Positions 52,495 through 61,758 of a DNA stretch of 64,000 nt are shown here, one piece after another; the stretch's first letter is position 1, and the number at the start of each line of letters is the position of its first letter. The position numbers and the translations under genes were made by a program. Source of the stretch: Tolypothrix sp. PCC 7712 (lineage in GTDB: Bacteria; Cyanobacteriota; Cyanobacteriia; Cyanobacteriales; Nostocaceae); NCBI RefSeq assembly GCF_025860405.1, contig NZ_CP063785.1, positions 3,534,001-3,598,000 of the forward strand. The letters run 5' to 3'. Under the pieces are notes generated by a model. The model was given only the letters and a program-made list of their open reading frames with translations. It was not told the DNA's origin and made no database searches.

Positions 52495-53646
52495 TTAACT
52501 ACTTAACTGCTTTTCTAATTTCCGAGAAGCCAGAGACATTGAGTAACAAAATACCCAATAAATCAATCCTATAAACAAATAAACTTCTGCATAACGTCCG
52601 ATAAATTGCGGCTGCGCTAAAATTGAACGAGCTATTCCAGTAAGTTCCACTAATCCTACCAAAGATAACAGTGAAGTATCTTTAAATAAACCAATAAATT
52701 GACCAACGATTGCCGGAATTACCGCACGTAAAGCCTGTGGTAAGACAATTAATATCACGACAAATAAAGAGTTTAAACCTAGTGCTTTAGCAGCTTCAAT
52801 TTGTCCCCGTGAGATAGCCTGGAGTCCGCCTCGCACATTTTCTGCCATGTAAGCTGCGCTGAATAATACTAATCCTGTAATTGCTCTGACTACCCTATCT
52901 AAACGTAAATCTACTGGCAGAAATAATGGCAGCATTACCTGTGCAAGAAACAAAATTCCTATCAGGGGTAATCCTCTAATAATTTCAATGTACAGGATAG
53001 AAAACCACCGGACTACAGGTAAATTGCTAGTGCGTCCTAAAGCTAGTAAAACTCCAATGGGAAAAGAAAGTACAATACTAACTGCTGCCATCAACAGAGT
53101 TAGTAACAAACCATTCCATAAATTTGTAGGCACAGATTGTAAGCCAAAGCCACCACCGATTAACCACAAAATTATAGGAAAAGATAAAATCCAGATGAAA
53201 GACAGCCAAGGTGCTATTAATTTAGTAAATCTCTTGCCTAGCAAAAAACTTATCAATAATAAAACAGCAATTAGCAGTAGATAAATGCGGGATGTTAAAT
53301 CTAAAGGAAAAACAGTTAATAAAACACCGATAATTAAACTAAAAATAGCAAGCCCAGACTTGGTTAAATTTCGTTTACTAGAAAATACTCCCCAAGTTAT
53401 TGCACCTAAAGCAGAAGCGATCGCCAGCACAATCCAAACTCGCCAGTACAGAGATTGAGGGAATCTTCCGACTAAAAATAAACGTAAATTTACTGAAACT
53501 ACTGCCCATTGTGCTTGGGTAGTTGCCCAAGTTAATATTCCTTTGGCTACCCAAGACAGTAATATTAAGCAGAAAACAGTTAATAGGCTGTTGTACCAAG
53601 TACTAAAGAGATTTTTACGCAACCACAATATTTGAGGGTTTGTCAT
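52495..53646 (-). CDS. natH: Amino-acid ABC transporter permease (NatH/AapM-like)
   Basis: The 383-residue permease has several N-terminal helices in addition to the C-terminal core, as in AapM. The core has the EAA loop AISRGQIEAAKALGLNSLFVV (with the following ILIVLPQALRAVIPA) and ends LIYWVFCYSMSLASRKLEKQ. It pairs with NatG in the membrane. It is 34 bp downstream of natG and 55 bp upstream of bgtA. Confidence 0.88.
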   Translation of the reverse strand: MTNPQILWLRKNLFSTWYNSLLTVFCLILLSWVAKGILTWATTQAQWAVVSVNLRLFLVGRFPQSLYWRVWIVLAIASALGAITWGVFSSKRNLTKSGLAIFSLIIGVLLTVFPLDLTSRIYLLLIAVLLLISFLLGKRFTKLIAPWLSFIWILSFPIILWLIGGGFGLQSVPTNLWNGLLLTLLMAAVSIVLSFPIGVLLALGRTSNLPVVRWFSILYIEIIRGLPLIGILFLAQVMLPLFLPVDLRLDRVVRAITGLVLFSAAYMAENVRGGLQAISRGQIEAAKALGLNSLFVVILIVLPQALRAVIPAIVGQFIGLFKDTSLLSLVGLVELTGIARSILAQPQFIGRYAEVYLFIGLIYWVFCYSMSLASRKLEKQLSS

Positions 53647-53680
53647 TTGTCATTTATCATTTTTTATTCTTGTTATCCCT

Positions 53681-54595
53681 TTATCTTTCCTTAATTTGCA
53701 CTGTGCGGTTAAATAGATTCATGACTACGGAAATTGTCAAACTAAGGGTGAGATAGGTAAGCATAATCAGTAATATTACTTCTACGGCTCTCCCGGTTTG
53801 GTTAAAAGTTGTAGAAGCAACAAAATAAATATCGGGGTAGCCAATTGCGATCGCCAAACTGGAATTTTTGGTCAAATTGAGATATTGGCTCGTTAAAGGT
53901 GGAATAATTACTCGCAAAGCTTGGGGGAATACAACTAAACGCATGACTAACCCAGGTTTTAAACCAAGCGATCGCGCTGCTTCCCATTGTCCCCTTGCTA
54001 CTGATTGAATTCCACCTCGGACAATTTCGGCAATAAATGCACCTGTATAAAAAGTTAAGCCTAATAATAAGGCTGAAAACTCTGGAGAAAAGGTAAACCA
54101 AGGCAATTCGATGCCATTTTGACTCAAATAAACCAAACCCCAGAGCGAAATTTTACTTTCTACCTTGGGAAAACCCAGAAAAACAGCAAAGTACCAAAAC
54201 AGCAATTGCAGCAGTAAGGGAGTATTGCGGAAGATTTCCACGTAAACTAGGGCAATATTTCTGACTAGCCAGTTATCCGAAAGCCTAGCAATTCCCGCAC
54301 TCACACCCACAATTGTGGTGAGAAAAATTCCTGTAACTGCTATCCGTAAAGAGTTAACTAGTCCTACCCACAAAGCGCGACTGTAGGTATCAGTTGGCTT
54401 GTAAGTAATTACAGTTTCACCAATATCAAAAGATGCTTGCTGTTTGAGAAAGTCAAAACCGAACTGAATACCTAATTGCTGTAAATTACGGTTGAGGTTG
54501 CCCCATAATATTGTGACGATTGCTACTGCTAATAATACAGCCAGTAATTGTCCCGCAATCTGCCAAAATCGGCGATCGCGCCACAAAGATTTCAT
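53681..54595 (-). CDS. natG: Amino-acid ABC transporter permease (NatG/AapQ-like)
   Basis: A 304-residue permease (MKSLWRDRRFWQIAGQ). It has the EAA loop SVARGQWEAARSLGLKPGLV and FRNTPLLLQLLFWY, typical of polar amino-acid permeases. I choose ATG 54595; ATG 54604 lies in repeat sequence and would add three residues. With NatH it forms the heteromeric channel. Confidence 0.9.
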   Translation of the reverse strand: MKSLWRDRRFWQIAGQLLAVLLAVAIVTILWGNLNRNLQQLGIQFGFDFLKQQASFDIGETVITYKPTDTYSRALWVGLVNSLRIAVTGIFLTTIVGVSAGIARLSDNWLVRNIALVYVEIFRNTPLLLQLLFWYFAVFLGFPKVESKISLWGLVYLSQNGIELPWFTFSPEFSALLLGLTFYTGAFIAEIVRGGIQSVARGQWEAARSLGLKPGLVMRLVVFPQALRVIIPPLTSQYLNLTKNSSLAIAIGYPDIYFVASTTFNQTGRAVEVILLIMLTYLTLSLTISVVMNLFNRTVQIKER

Positions 54596-54601
54596 ATTGA
54601 T

Positions 54602-54720
54602 CATTTGTCATTGGTCATTTGTCATTTGGTAATTGGTAATGGGTAATTGGGAATAAATATTTCTCCCCCTGCTCCCTCATCTTCCTCATCCCCCTCATCT
54701 TCCTCATCCCCCTCATCCCT
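54602..54720 (-). repeat. Short tandem repeats between natF and natG
   Basis: tcatttgtcattggtcatttgtcatttggtaattggtaatgggtaattggg is followed by two copies of cttcctcatccccctcat. Both repeat kinds fill the spacer inside a presumed operon. Confidence 0.65.
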
Positions 54721-54722
54721 AA

Positions 54723-55799
54723 TTACCGGAACGGTGGTGAATACAGCAATCCGCCTTTTGACCAAAGTTGATTTTGTCCGCGAGGGAGATTGAGTTTTGT
54801 TTTGGGGCCGAGATTGCGATCGTAAACCTCGCTATAGTTACCGACGTGCTTGATGATTCTAGCTGCGAAGTCGTTTGTTAAACCCAATCCTTCGCCCAAG
54901 TTGCCTTCTGTTCCTAAAAATCGCTTAATATCTGGATCGCTACTCGTAGCGAATTGTGCAATATTCTGGGAATTAATGCCTAACTCTTCAGCTTTGACTA
55001 AAGCATAAACTACCCATTTGACAGTATCAGCCCACTTGCTATCCCCTTTGGCAACAGCAGGTGCAAGGGGTTCTGAAGAAATCACTTCATCAAGAATCAA
55101 GTTATCTTCTGGTTTGGGTAAAAGCGATCGCCGCGCTACTAAAGCTGAACGATCGGCTGTGATTCCATCACAACGTCCCTCTGCATAAGTCGCAAAGGTA
55201 ACGTTAACATCCTCAAACACAACGGGTTTGTAGGTGATGTTTCGCTTCCGCATTTGGTCGGCTAAGTTTTGTTCGGTAGTCGTACCCGTTTGCACACAAA
55301 TGGCTTTGTCTTTGAGGTCTGCTAGGGATTTAATTCCGCTATTTTTACGAATCATCACTGCTTGACCATCGTAAAAAACCACAGGCGCAAAATCCAAGCC
55401 AACGGACGTTGTGCGACTTAGTGTCCATGTAGTGTTGCGGCTGAGAATATCTACTTCCCCAGTTTGTAAAGCTGTAAAGCGTTCTTTAGAATTTAGATTG
55501 CGAAATTCTACTGCGTCTGGGTTATCAAATAAAGCCGCTGCTACAGCGCGACAAATATCAACATCAATTCCGCTGTATTTACCATCAGTGCCAACAAAAC
55601 TAAAACCTGGAACTTCGCCACTCACACCGCAAATCAGCTGACCACGATTTTTGACAGTCTCCCAGCGATTGCGATTTACTGGAGATGTTGAATTACTACC
55701 AGGCGTGGTGGGTGTCTTTGGATCTTTTGACGGCTCATTACAAGCATTGAGGGCAAAGATTAGGGGTGCGATCGCTAAAATTAATGCTGATTTACGCAT
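54723..55799 (-). CDS. natF: Amino-acid-binding lipoprotein of the ABC importer (NatF/AapJ-like)
   Basis: The 358-residue binding protein has a lipoprotein signal peptide (LIFALNAC, Cys20 lipidated), a Pro/Thr/Ser linker, and an SBP family 3 fold beginning RWETVKNRGQLICGVSGEVP, with FVGTDGKYSGIDVDICRAVA and DILSRNTTWTLSRTTSVGLD. It catches amino acids in the periplasm for NatG-NatH-BgtA. It is the first gene of the cluster. It is divergent from the YbjN-like gene. Confidence 0.92.
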   Translation of the reverse strand: MRKSALILAIAPLIFALNACNEPSKDPKTPTTPGSNSTSPVNRNRWETVKNRGQLICGVSGEVPGFSFVGTDGKYSGIDVDICRAVAAALFDNPDAVEFRNLNSKERFTALQTGEVDILSRNTTWTLSRTTSVGLDFAPVVFYDGQAVMIRKNSGIKSLADLKDKAICVQTGTTTEQNLADQMRKRNITYKPVVFEDVNVTFATYAEGRCDGITADRSALVARRSLLPKPEDNLILDEVISSEPLAPAVAKGDSKWADTVKWVVYALVKAEELGINSQNIAQFATSSDPDIKRFLGTEGNLGEGLGLTNDFAARIIKHVGNYSEVYDRNLGPKTKLNLPRGQNQLWSKGGLLYSPPFR

Positions 55800-56492
55800 A
55801 AATCTATAAACATTTACAAAGTAAAAATGTGTTTAGTACTACAATTTCTCTGTGAAAATAGGTAGATGTCTGTAATATAAAACTTTTTGTGACTCTTTGA
55901 TTAACTTGTTTTCAGTTGATTCTGATTTAAATTTTTAACTGATTTTTAGCCAGTCAAAAATAATATATAAAAATAGTTAATTTAGCTTTATTTTGAAAAT
56001 ACCATTTTGTACAAAATAAACTTTTGAACATAATTTTTAATAGATATAAGCTAAAATTATTGCAAAAATTAATATTTTTTGGGGCTGTGAAAAAAATGAC
56101 TAATTGTTTTAATTCATTGAAATTAGGAAAAAATTAGATTGTCTAATTCTCCAAAATAATCCAAAATATCTATACAATAATTATTAGCAAATAACGCCAA
56201 AATTACTTATATATAAAGCCTAGCCAAGGTACGGCTATTATCAAAAACCTATTTAAATATGAGAATACAATTATTTTGGTTGTTACGAAAAGCTGCAAAG
56301 TGGGTTTTCATGCGGTAAAATTTTCAAGATGACTTTTTACTTTGATGGAGCAGTCCGACACTTATTAATCATCAAGAGATGGATTGCATACTCTGATGAA
56401 AAGAGAAGTAACTATACCAACCTAAGCATAGGCCACTAGCAGGTTAAACTAGATTTGGTAACAGCTGCTCCACCGTTCCTTGTGAGGCTTTT
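55800..56492. other. 693-bp divergent spacer between natF and YbjN-like gene
   Basis: AT-rich, with no ORF or RNA gene that I can support. It should contain promoters for both directions. A TTA-N8-TAC sequence about 70 bp upstream of natF is discussed among the rejected observations. Confidence 0.5.
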
Positions 56493-57050
56493 ATGGGAGC
56501 TAATCTGACACAGATTGCCAAATACTTAGATAATCTTGGTTGGGAATATCGCTTTGATGACGAGGAAGAACGTATTATCACAGGTGTAGAAGCTGATCAC
56601 CTAGAAGACTTCCTAATTGTTGTGCAATTAGATGAGGAGGGCAAATTTTTTCGGGTATTTGCACCTCAAGTACTAGCAGGAGTTCAAGAGCATCCTTATA
56701 AAGGAGCTATCCTCCAGACAATGTTGGCCATTTCCTGGGAAACCAAAATGCTGCAATGGGAGTATGACCCATCTGACGGTGAAATCCGGGCGATTATTGA
56801 GTTTCCCCTAGAAGATTCAATTCTGACAGAAAAACAATTTAACCGTTGCTTGAGCGGATTAATCCAAATTGTTGATAGCATAGCCATGCCACGCCTCAAA
56901 GAGGTAATGGCAACAGGACATGATCCTGGAAATGTCGAACTTGGGGAAAGACTTTTACTGAGTATTCAAGAAGAAGCCCCTGGATTACTAGAAATCCTCG
57001 AAAAAGCAATGGAAGCTAGGAAAAAACGAGGAAGTTTTCCTCACGAGTGA
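56493..57050 (+). CDS. YbjN-domain-like protein
   Basis: The 185-residue acidic protein (NLTQIAKYLDNLGWEYRFDD, EERIITGV, then AISWETKMLQWEYDPSDGEI) has the compact alpha/beta layout of YbjN/CesT-like putative chaperone or sensory-regulator proteins. The length and WEYDP segment fit the cyanobacterial members. No function can be given. It is followed by the DUF3318 gene after 77 bp. Confidence 0.7.
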   Translation: MGANLTQIAKYLDNLGWEYRFDDEEERIITGVEADHLEDFLIVVQLDEEGKFFRVFAPQVLAGVQEHPYKGAILQTMLAISWETKMLQWEYDPSDGEIRAIIEFPLEDSILTEKQFNRCLSGLIQIVDSIAMPRLKEVMATGHDPGNVELGERLLLSIQEEAPGLLEILEKAMEARKKRGSFPHE

Positions 57051-57127
57051 GGCGAATTATCACTTAAATAGCTATACTCCAAAGTGATACCCTCACTATA
57101 TACTGAATTTTTCTAGGGCTGGATTTT

Positions 57128-57775
57128 ATGACATCCTATGCAACCTCCTCTGCCAAGGCGGAAATGAGTGAACTTCGGCGGTTGAAAAGCTTACTACCAC
57201 CAGAATTGCAGAGCTGGGTCACGGTAGAAGGCACAACTGAGGTCAATCCACCCCTGATCCGTAGCGAAGAAATTGGTAAAGACCAGGTAGAAATCCAAAT
57301 TGACCTGGTGAAATGGGATAACCTCGCGATGGATCAGCGTAATCTGCTGTTTTGGCACGAAGTCGCTCGCATTCAAAATGACACAATTCCCAAAGATGGT
57401 TGGGAAATGGCAGCACTGGCTATCGGTTTAGGTGGTGCTGTAGGTGAGTTGTGGGTACAGGATGGATTGTTACTAGTTTTAGCCTTAGCACTTTGTGGCG
57501 TATCTGGCTGGCGACTATACCAAAAAAATAACGGTGAAAAGCAACTAAAAGAATTATTAGATGCTGACGAAAAAGCGATCGCACTTGCAACTCGCTTTGG
57601 TTATAGCCTCCCCAACGCCTATAAAAGTCTAGGTAGCGCTTTAAAAACTTTAATAGACAATACTCCTAGCAAACGCCAACGCTCTAGATATGAAGCACGC
57701 CTTTCTGCCCTCAAACGCAGTGCCAATAAAGCAAAAGCTAAATCTAGACCAGTAGATGAGAGTGTTGATTACTAA
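57128..57775 (+). CDS. DUF3318 domain-containing membrane protein
   Basis: The 215-residue protein has the DUF3318 features known only from cyanobacteria: EMSELRRLKSLLPPELQSWV, LVKWDNLAMDQRNLLFWHEV, two hydrophobic stretches (about 98-125) and a basic C-terminal region (SALKRSANKAKAKSRP). The function is unknown. It converges on queE. Confidence 0.85.
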   Translation: MTSYATSSAKAEMSELRRLKSLLPPELQSWVTVEGTTEVNPPLIRSEEIGKDQVEIQIDLVKWDNLAMDQRNLLFWHEVARIQNDTIPKDGWEMAALAIGLGGAVGELWVQDGLLLVLALALCGVSGWRLYQKNNGEKQLKELLDADEKAIALATRFGYSLPNAYKSLGSALKTLIDNTPSKRQRSRYEARLSALKRSANKAKAKSRPVDESVDY

Positions 57776-57781
57776 GTGCTA

Positions 57782-57811
57782 AGTGCTGAGTCAAGAAATC
57801 AACTCAGCACT
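57782..57811. terminator. Terminator-like palindrome between DUF3318 gene and queE
   Basis: AGTGCTGAGT (57782-57791) and ACTCAGCACT (57802-57811) form a perfect 10-bp stem with a 10-nt loop between convergent genes. The same sequence pair brackets the rplB-rpsS repeat. Confidence 0.65.
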
Positions 57812-57820
57812 CAGCATAGT

Positions 57821-58618
57821 TTACAGTTGATTCAACATTTTATGGGTTTGAGGCACGACACGAACGTGCTTTAACCACTGCTTCATTAAAGCTTGCCACT
57901 GCAAAACCTGGTCGGGAGTAGGCGCAAGTATAGTTTTTGCTGTAGATTTTTCGGACACTGGCAAAGGTGTCACAGGTTGTAAGAACACTGGGATATCAGG
58001 ACTAACATCTGCTACCAACAAAGCTGAACGTTCTAACTCAGTTGGGTCTGTCTGTTGGGAAATAATTATCTTGACAAAAATGTTTAAATGTGAATCATAA
58101 GATAATTTCAGACATTGCCCATGTTCTTGCCAATAGCTTTCACCGCTGACGCTAGGTAATTTTAAATCCATACCTACAGAGTCGAGGTAGGGCAAAATCA
58201 TTGCCAACTGTTCTGGACGATGACCTCCAGTTTCTAAATATATAGGCAGATTGGTAAGCGATCGCACTTGCGGTAGAAATAGCTCTAAAAATGGTGCATG
58301 AAGCAAGGGTTCGCCACCCGTTAAGCTAATGCTATCGTGTATAGACGGTTGATTTTGCCGTTCGATCCATTCTAATAAAATGGGCACTGGGATAGGGTTA
58401 GAGTGCTCTTCAAAGTCTCGTAATCCAGGGGTTCGCTCTATCCTACAAGTAGAAGGTGCATTCCAAGTATGGGCGCTATCGCAAAAGTGACAGCGTAAGT
58501 CACACAAAGCAAAGCGAATAAAAATCTGACGTGTCCCGACATTCAGTCCTTCCCCTTGAATAGCAGAAAAGACCTCAATCAGGCGTGCAGTAGGTTTAAC
58601 CGTAGTTTTAGCAGTCAT
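57821..58618 (-). CDS. queE: 7-carboxy-7-deazaguanine synthase (radical SAM)
   Basis: The 265-residue enzyme converts 6-carboxy-tetrahydropterin to 7-carboxy-7-deazaguanine in queuosine/7-deazaguanine synthesis. It shows the substrate-binding start IEVFSAIQGEGLNVGTRQIF and the radical-SAM cluster motif C-x3-C-x2-C (CDLRCHFCDS), plus SLTGGEPLLH. No other queuosine gene is nearby. ATG 58618. Confidence 0.93.
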   Translation of the reverse strand: MTAKTTVKPTARLIEVFSAIQGEGLNVGTRQIFIRFALCDLRCHFCDSAHTWNAPSTCRIERTPGLRDFEEHSNPIPVPILLEWIERQNQPSIHDSISLTGGEPLLHAPFLELFLPQVRSLTNLPIYLETGGHRPEQLAMILPYLDSVGMDLKLPSVSGESYWQEHGQCLKLSYDSHLNIFVKIIISQQTDPTELERSALLVADVSPDIPVFLQPVTPLPVSEKSTAKTILAPTPDQVLQWQALMKQWLKHVRVVPQTHKMLNQL

Positions 58619-58827
58619 GGGATGATTAAAAAAAGCGATCGCGCTGCGTCGTCACAAAAGCAAGTAAGTTTTTTGGCTCTTGTTCTATTGTGAATCGTCG
58701 CTAGCCATCTCTAATCTCACCCTAAAGAACTTGCAATTAGTCCTGATTCCTACTAATTCAAGATGAGGTTAGAGAATATCTACGTCAAAATTAATGATTG
58801 ATAGCTTACATTTAGACGGCAACGACA

Positions 58828-59865
58828 GTGCAAAGCTTCATAACTAGCCAACCCAAAGCGGTCGATTTCCTGGTGACTTCCCTAAATGACATGGCTGTAG
58901 TCCAGGTACCCAACCGATTGAGTGTGCTTGAGGCCGTAGGCTTTAAGCAAATCTGCCAAGAGTTAACCCTGGAACATTCTCATATAAAACAAATCATTAT
59001 TGACTTTCACCAAACTACTTTTATGGATAGCAGTGGTTTAGGTGCTCTAGTCAGTAATTTTAAAACTGCTCAGGAAAAGAGCATCGCCATTATATTGCGA
59101 AATGTGACACCTCAGGTAATGGCAGTTCTTAACCTTACAGGTTTGGATCAAGTTTTTTCCATTGAATCTCTCAGCAGTTTATCACCGCATGGACAAAGCC
59201 ACATTGCGGAAAACCAAAAGTTTTCTGCTCGTAAGGTTGAGCCGCTACCTACTACTCATCCTTCTGTGGCATCTTGGATGAAACGGTTGATCGACATTGT
59301 TGGAGCACTGGTAGGCTTGGTAATTACAGGAGTCTTGTTAATTCCCATTACAATTGCTATTCAAATTGACGATCCCGGCCCCCTTTTCTTTAAACAAACT
59401 CGCTGTGGGTGGATGGGTAAACGTTTTGGAATTTGGAAATTCCGTTCCATGTGTGTGGATGCAGAAGCCAAAAAATCTCAAGTCCAAAACCAAGCGCAAG
59501 GAGCTTTCTTTAAGAATGATAGCGATCCTAGAGTCACGCGGGTAGGGCGCTTTTTACGGCGAACTAGTCTAGATGAATTACCGCAATTCTGGAATGTTCT
59601 TAAAGGAGACATGAGTTTAGTTGGTACTAGACCTCCAACTCCTGACGAAGTAGAACGTTATGAAGTACCTGAGTGGCAGCGCTTAGATGTAAAACCAGGC
59701 ATGACTGGTGAATGGCAAGTAAACGGACGGTCTAAAGTACGTAGTTTTGAAGATGTAATCCGCCTGGATTTGCAGTATCAAAAAAATTGGAGTTTACTGT
59801 ATGATTTCAAGCTAATTTTCAAAACTTTAGCCATTCTATTTCATAGAAATAGTGGTGCAGTTTAG
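58828..59865 (+). CDS. STAS domain fused to undecaprenyl-phosphate-type sugar phosphotransferase
   Basis: The 345-residue protein joins an N-terminal STAS domain (about 12-115, with the anti-anti-sigma-type phosphosite region [16 protein letters not shown]) to a bacterial sugar transferase (about 148-345). The latter shows membrane helix [38 protein letters not shown], and [15 protein letters not shown] / [14 protein letters not shown]. The transferase places the first sugar phosphate on lipid carrier for exopolysaccharide synthesis. Start is GTG 58828. The DSSG serine suggests control by a kinase. Confidence 0.9.
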   Translation: MQSFITSQPKAVDFLVTSLNDMAVVQVPNRLSVLEAVGFKQICQELTLEHSHIKQIIIDFHQTTFMDSSGLGALVSNFKTAQEKSIAIILRNVTPQVMAVLNLTGLDQVFSIESLSSLSPHGQSHIAENQKFSARKVEPLPTTHPSVASWMKRLIDIVGALVGLVITGVLLIPITIAIQIDDPGPLFFKQTRCGWMGKRFGIWKFRSMCVDAEAKKSQVQNQAQGAFFKNDSDPRVTRVGRFLRRTSLDELPQFWNVLKGDMSLVGTRPPTPDEVERYEVPEWQRLDVKPGMTGEWQVNGRSKVRSFEDVIRLDLQYQKNWSLLYDFKLIFKTLAILFHRNSGAV

Positions 59866-59935
59866 TCAATTACCTTGATTTTTAGTCTGTTGGTAATTTA
59901 TAACTTCCAAAATTAATTATTGCTAATGCCCAAGC

Positions 59936-60061
59936 CAATACTTGTCGGTTAAGGGGAAAAGGAGAAGGGTAAAAGGGGCAAGAAAAAACCTTTAACCCTT
60001 ACCCTTTCACCTTTTCCCCAAACCAAATTCCGAGTTGAAAATCCTTAACCGAGCAGTATTG
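59936..60061. mobile_element. MITE-like 126-bp element with 19-bp terminal inverted repeats and 10-bp target duplication
   Basis: Left end CAATACTTGTCGGTTAAGG (59936-59954) and right end CCTTAACCGAGCAGTATTG (60043-60061) are inverted with 17 of 19 matches. ATGCCCAAGC is repeated directly at both borders (59926-59935 and 60062-60071). The interior is a long fold-back (GGGGAAAAGG 59953-59962 with CCTTTTCCCC 60010-60019, plus GAAGGGTAAAAGG-type pairing). No ORF. It is a non-autonomous insertion. Confidence 0.8.
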
Positions 60062-60090
60062 ATGCCCAAGCTACTTGTGAGCTTGGGTAT
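60062..60090. terminator. Shared terminator hairpin flanking the MITE-like element
   Basis: CCCAAGCT (60065-60072) pairs with AGCTTGGG (60080-60087), extendable to 11 bp. It separates the STAS-transferase and AAA genes (convergent). The left arm includes the sequence duplicated by the adjacent insertion. Confidence 0.7.
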
Positions 60091-60105
60091 CACTTTATCA
60101 AATAA

Positions 60106-61563
60106 CTATCGACCAAAGTATCGTTGATATAAATCGCAACTAATCATCACCTGATTATTTCGCATATTTACCAACCCCATACTATGTAGCTTAAAAGCCT
60201 GTACTGGCTCTAACTCTATTGGTGCTTTTGCCTTTAGTACTTGCTCAAAAGCTGCTGCAAGGTCGGGATGCTGTTGTAAATACCATAAGAGTTGGTGAAG
60301 ATATTCGCTATAAATTCCTGTATCGGAAGCTGCAGTTTGCATCAATTCTTCCCAAGTTAAATCTTGGTGTGCTAGATGGTAAAAAGCCACACGTAGCAAA
60401 TAAGGATGACCAGCTACCAGCCACATAAGTTCAGCTAAATGACCTATTGAAATATTAAGTTGATGACGCTGTGCTAAATCTTGTACTTGCTCCCAGTTAA
60501 ATGAGCGTATCTGCACTGAAAAACCAACCTGAAAGGGAAATTTAGCAATACTTAATGGAATATATAATTCTGTAGATTTACTTACTATTAGTCGGAGTTT
60601 TTGCCATATTTCACTATCTTTAGCTTCCTCATGCCAAGAACGCAATAAACATAAAAAGTCCTGAGCAATTTCAGGATATTCAAAAATCTCATTGACTTCA
60701 TCTAAAGCCAATACTAGAGGATTGTCTATTTGTGGCAGCAGGTATTCTTGTAAATAAAATGTACAGTTTGCTTTACTACCCAAATCTTTATCCCAATAAT
60801 CATCTAGCTTATTTTTGAGCTTGAGTTTATGGGTAATATTGGCACACAGCCAACGCAATACTTTATTTAAATCAGTCAAAATTTTATTATCTGCTTGTAA
60901 AAGATTCAAGCTGACAGTTTGATAACCTACGGTAGCAGCATGAGCCAGAATCCTAACCATAAAAGAGGTTTTACCCATTTGTCTTGGAGCTTTAATTTGA
61001 ATTAAAGACCCTGGATTAGTAATCTCCTGATAGCATCTAAGTTCATTAGGTATTCGCTCAATATAAAAAGCAGAAGTTAAAGGTACATAGCCTTTTGGTA
61101 ATTCTAACTCTACTGTATTTTGATAATTTTCGTTGATTAATTTTGTAGGCGCAGACAGTGGATTAGTATGGTTTTTAAATGCAGTATTGGCAATTGTTTG
61201 TGGATTAACATACTGTACTTGTCCAGTATAATAAGGCTCTAGTCGCTTTCTCAAGCTTTCAATTAAATTTTGGCTTCTAGTAGAAGTTTGATTTGCTCGT
61301 CGCCTTTCAATTACAGCATGAATATTAGTTTTATTAACTTTTTCCCCTAGTACTTCCGATAGCAGTTTCCATAATTGCGGGGCTACAGTTTGCTTAATAT
61401 AACTAGCAGAATATTGAAATTCTTCGGCAATCTGGTTATAAGTTTTTCTTTGACCATCCCAAGATTCTTGCAAGACTGCTTTTTGAATATCCGTTAGAGA
61501 TTTTCCTGTCTTGGCATAAATTAGTTGTTCGACGAATTGTAATCCTCCCTGGATATCTTTCAT
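60106..61563 (-). CDS. AAA-like (STAND-type) ATPase with N-terminal HTH-like domain
   Basis: The 485-residue protein starts with a domain of about 95 residues seen in vWA/MoxR- and STAND-associated cyanobacterial proteins (KTGKSLTDIQKAVLQESWDG, QRKTYNQIAEEFQYSASYIK), which looks like a winged HTH. After a linker comes the AAA-like NTPase with Walker A QIKAPRQMGKTSF (about 198-210), Walker B LVLALDEVNEIF and a C-terminal helical region. There is no effector domain in the protein. It may be a regulator or partner in a conflict or signalling system; the partner is not in view. Confidence 0.82.
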   Translation of the reverse strand: MKDIQGGLQFVEQLIYAKTGKSLTDIQKAVLQESWDGQRKTYNQIAEEFQYSASYIKQTVAPQLWKLLSEVLGEKVNKTNIHAVIERRRANQTSTRSQNLIESLRKRLEPYYTGQVQYVNPQTIANTAFKNHTNPLSAPTKLINENYQNTVELELPKGYVPLTSAFYIERIPNELRCYQEITNPGSLIQIKAPRQMGKTSFMVRILAHAATVGYQTVSLNLLQADNKILTDLNKVLRWLCANITHKLKLKNKLDDYWDKDLGSKANCTFYLQEYLLPQIDNPLVLALDEVNEIFEYPEIAQDFLCLLRSWHEEAKDSEIWQKLRLIVSKSTELYIPLSIAKFPFQVGFSVQIRSFNWEQVQDLAQRHQLNISIGHLAELMWLVAGHPYLLRVAFYHLAHQDLTWEELMQTAASDTGIYSEYLHQLLWYLQQHPDLAAAFEQVLKAKAPIELEPVQAFKLHSMGLVNMRNNQVMISCDLYQRYFGR

Positions 61564-61758
61564 AGTGACTTAAGGTGAAGGGCAATTAGAATAATTTATG
61601 CTAATGTATCCGCAGATTTACTGGATAAAAATCGCTATTATATTATTCCCAGTTTTTAGCTAACTTAGCCAAGAAGCCTCAAATAAAAAATTGCTGTCTC
61701 TTACTCGTAAGAAACAGCAGTGACAATAACAGGTTGGCAATAACTAAAAGTTATGAAA

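Noticed and set aside
54602..54720. Repeats between natF and natG as a CRISPR array
   Set aside because: The units are 7-18 nt, tandem without unique spacers of even length, and no cas gene is present; they are STRR-type repeats.
55840..55872. TTA-N8-TAC sequence upstream of natF as an NtcA site
   Set aside because: It deviates from GTA-N8-TAC at one key base and the spacing to a -10 element is not convincing; by chance such matches are common in AT-rich DNA.
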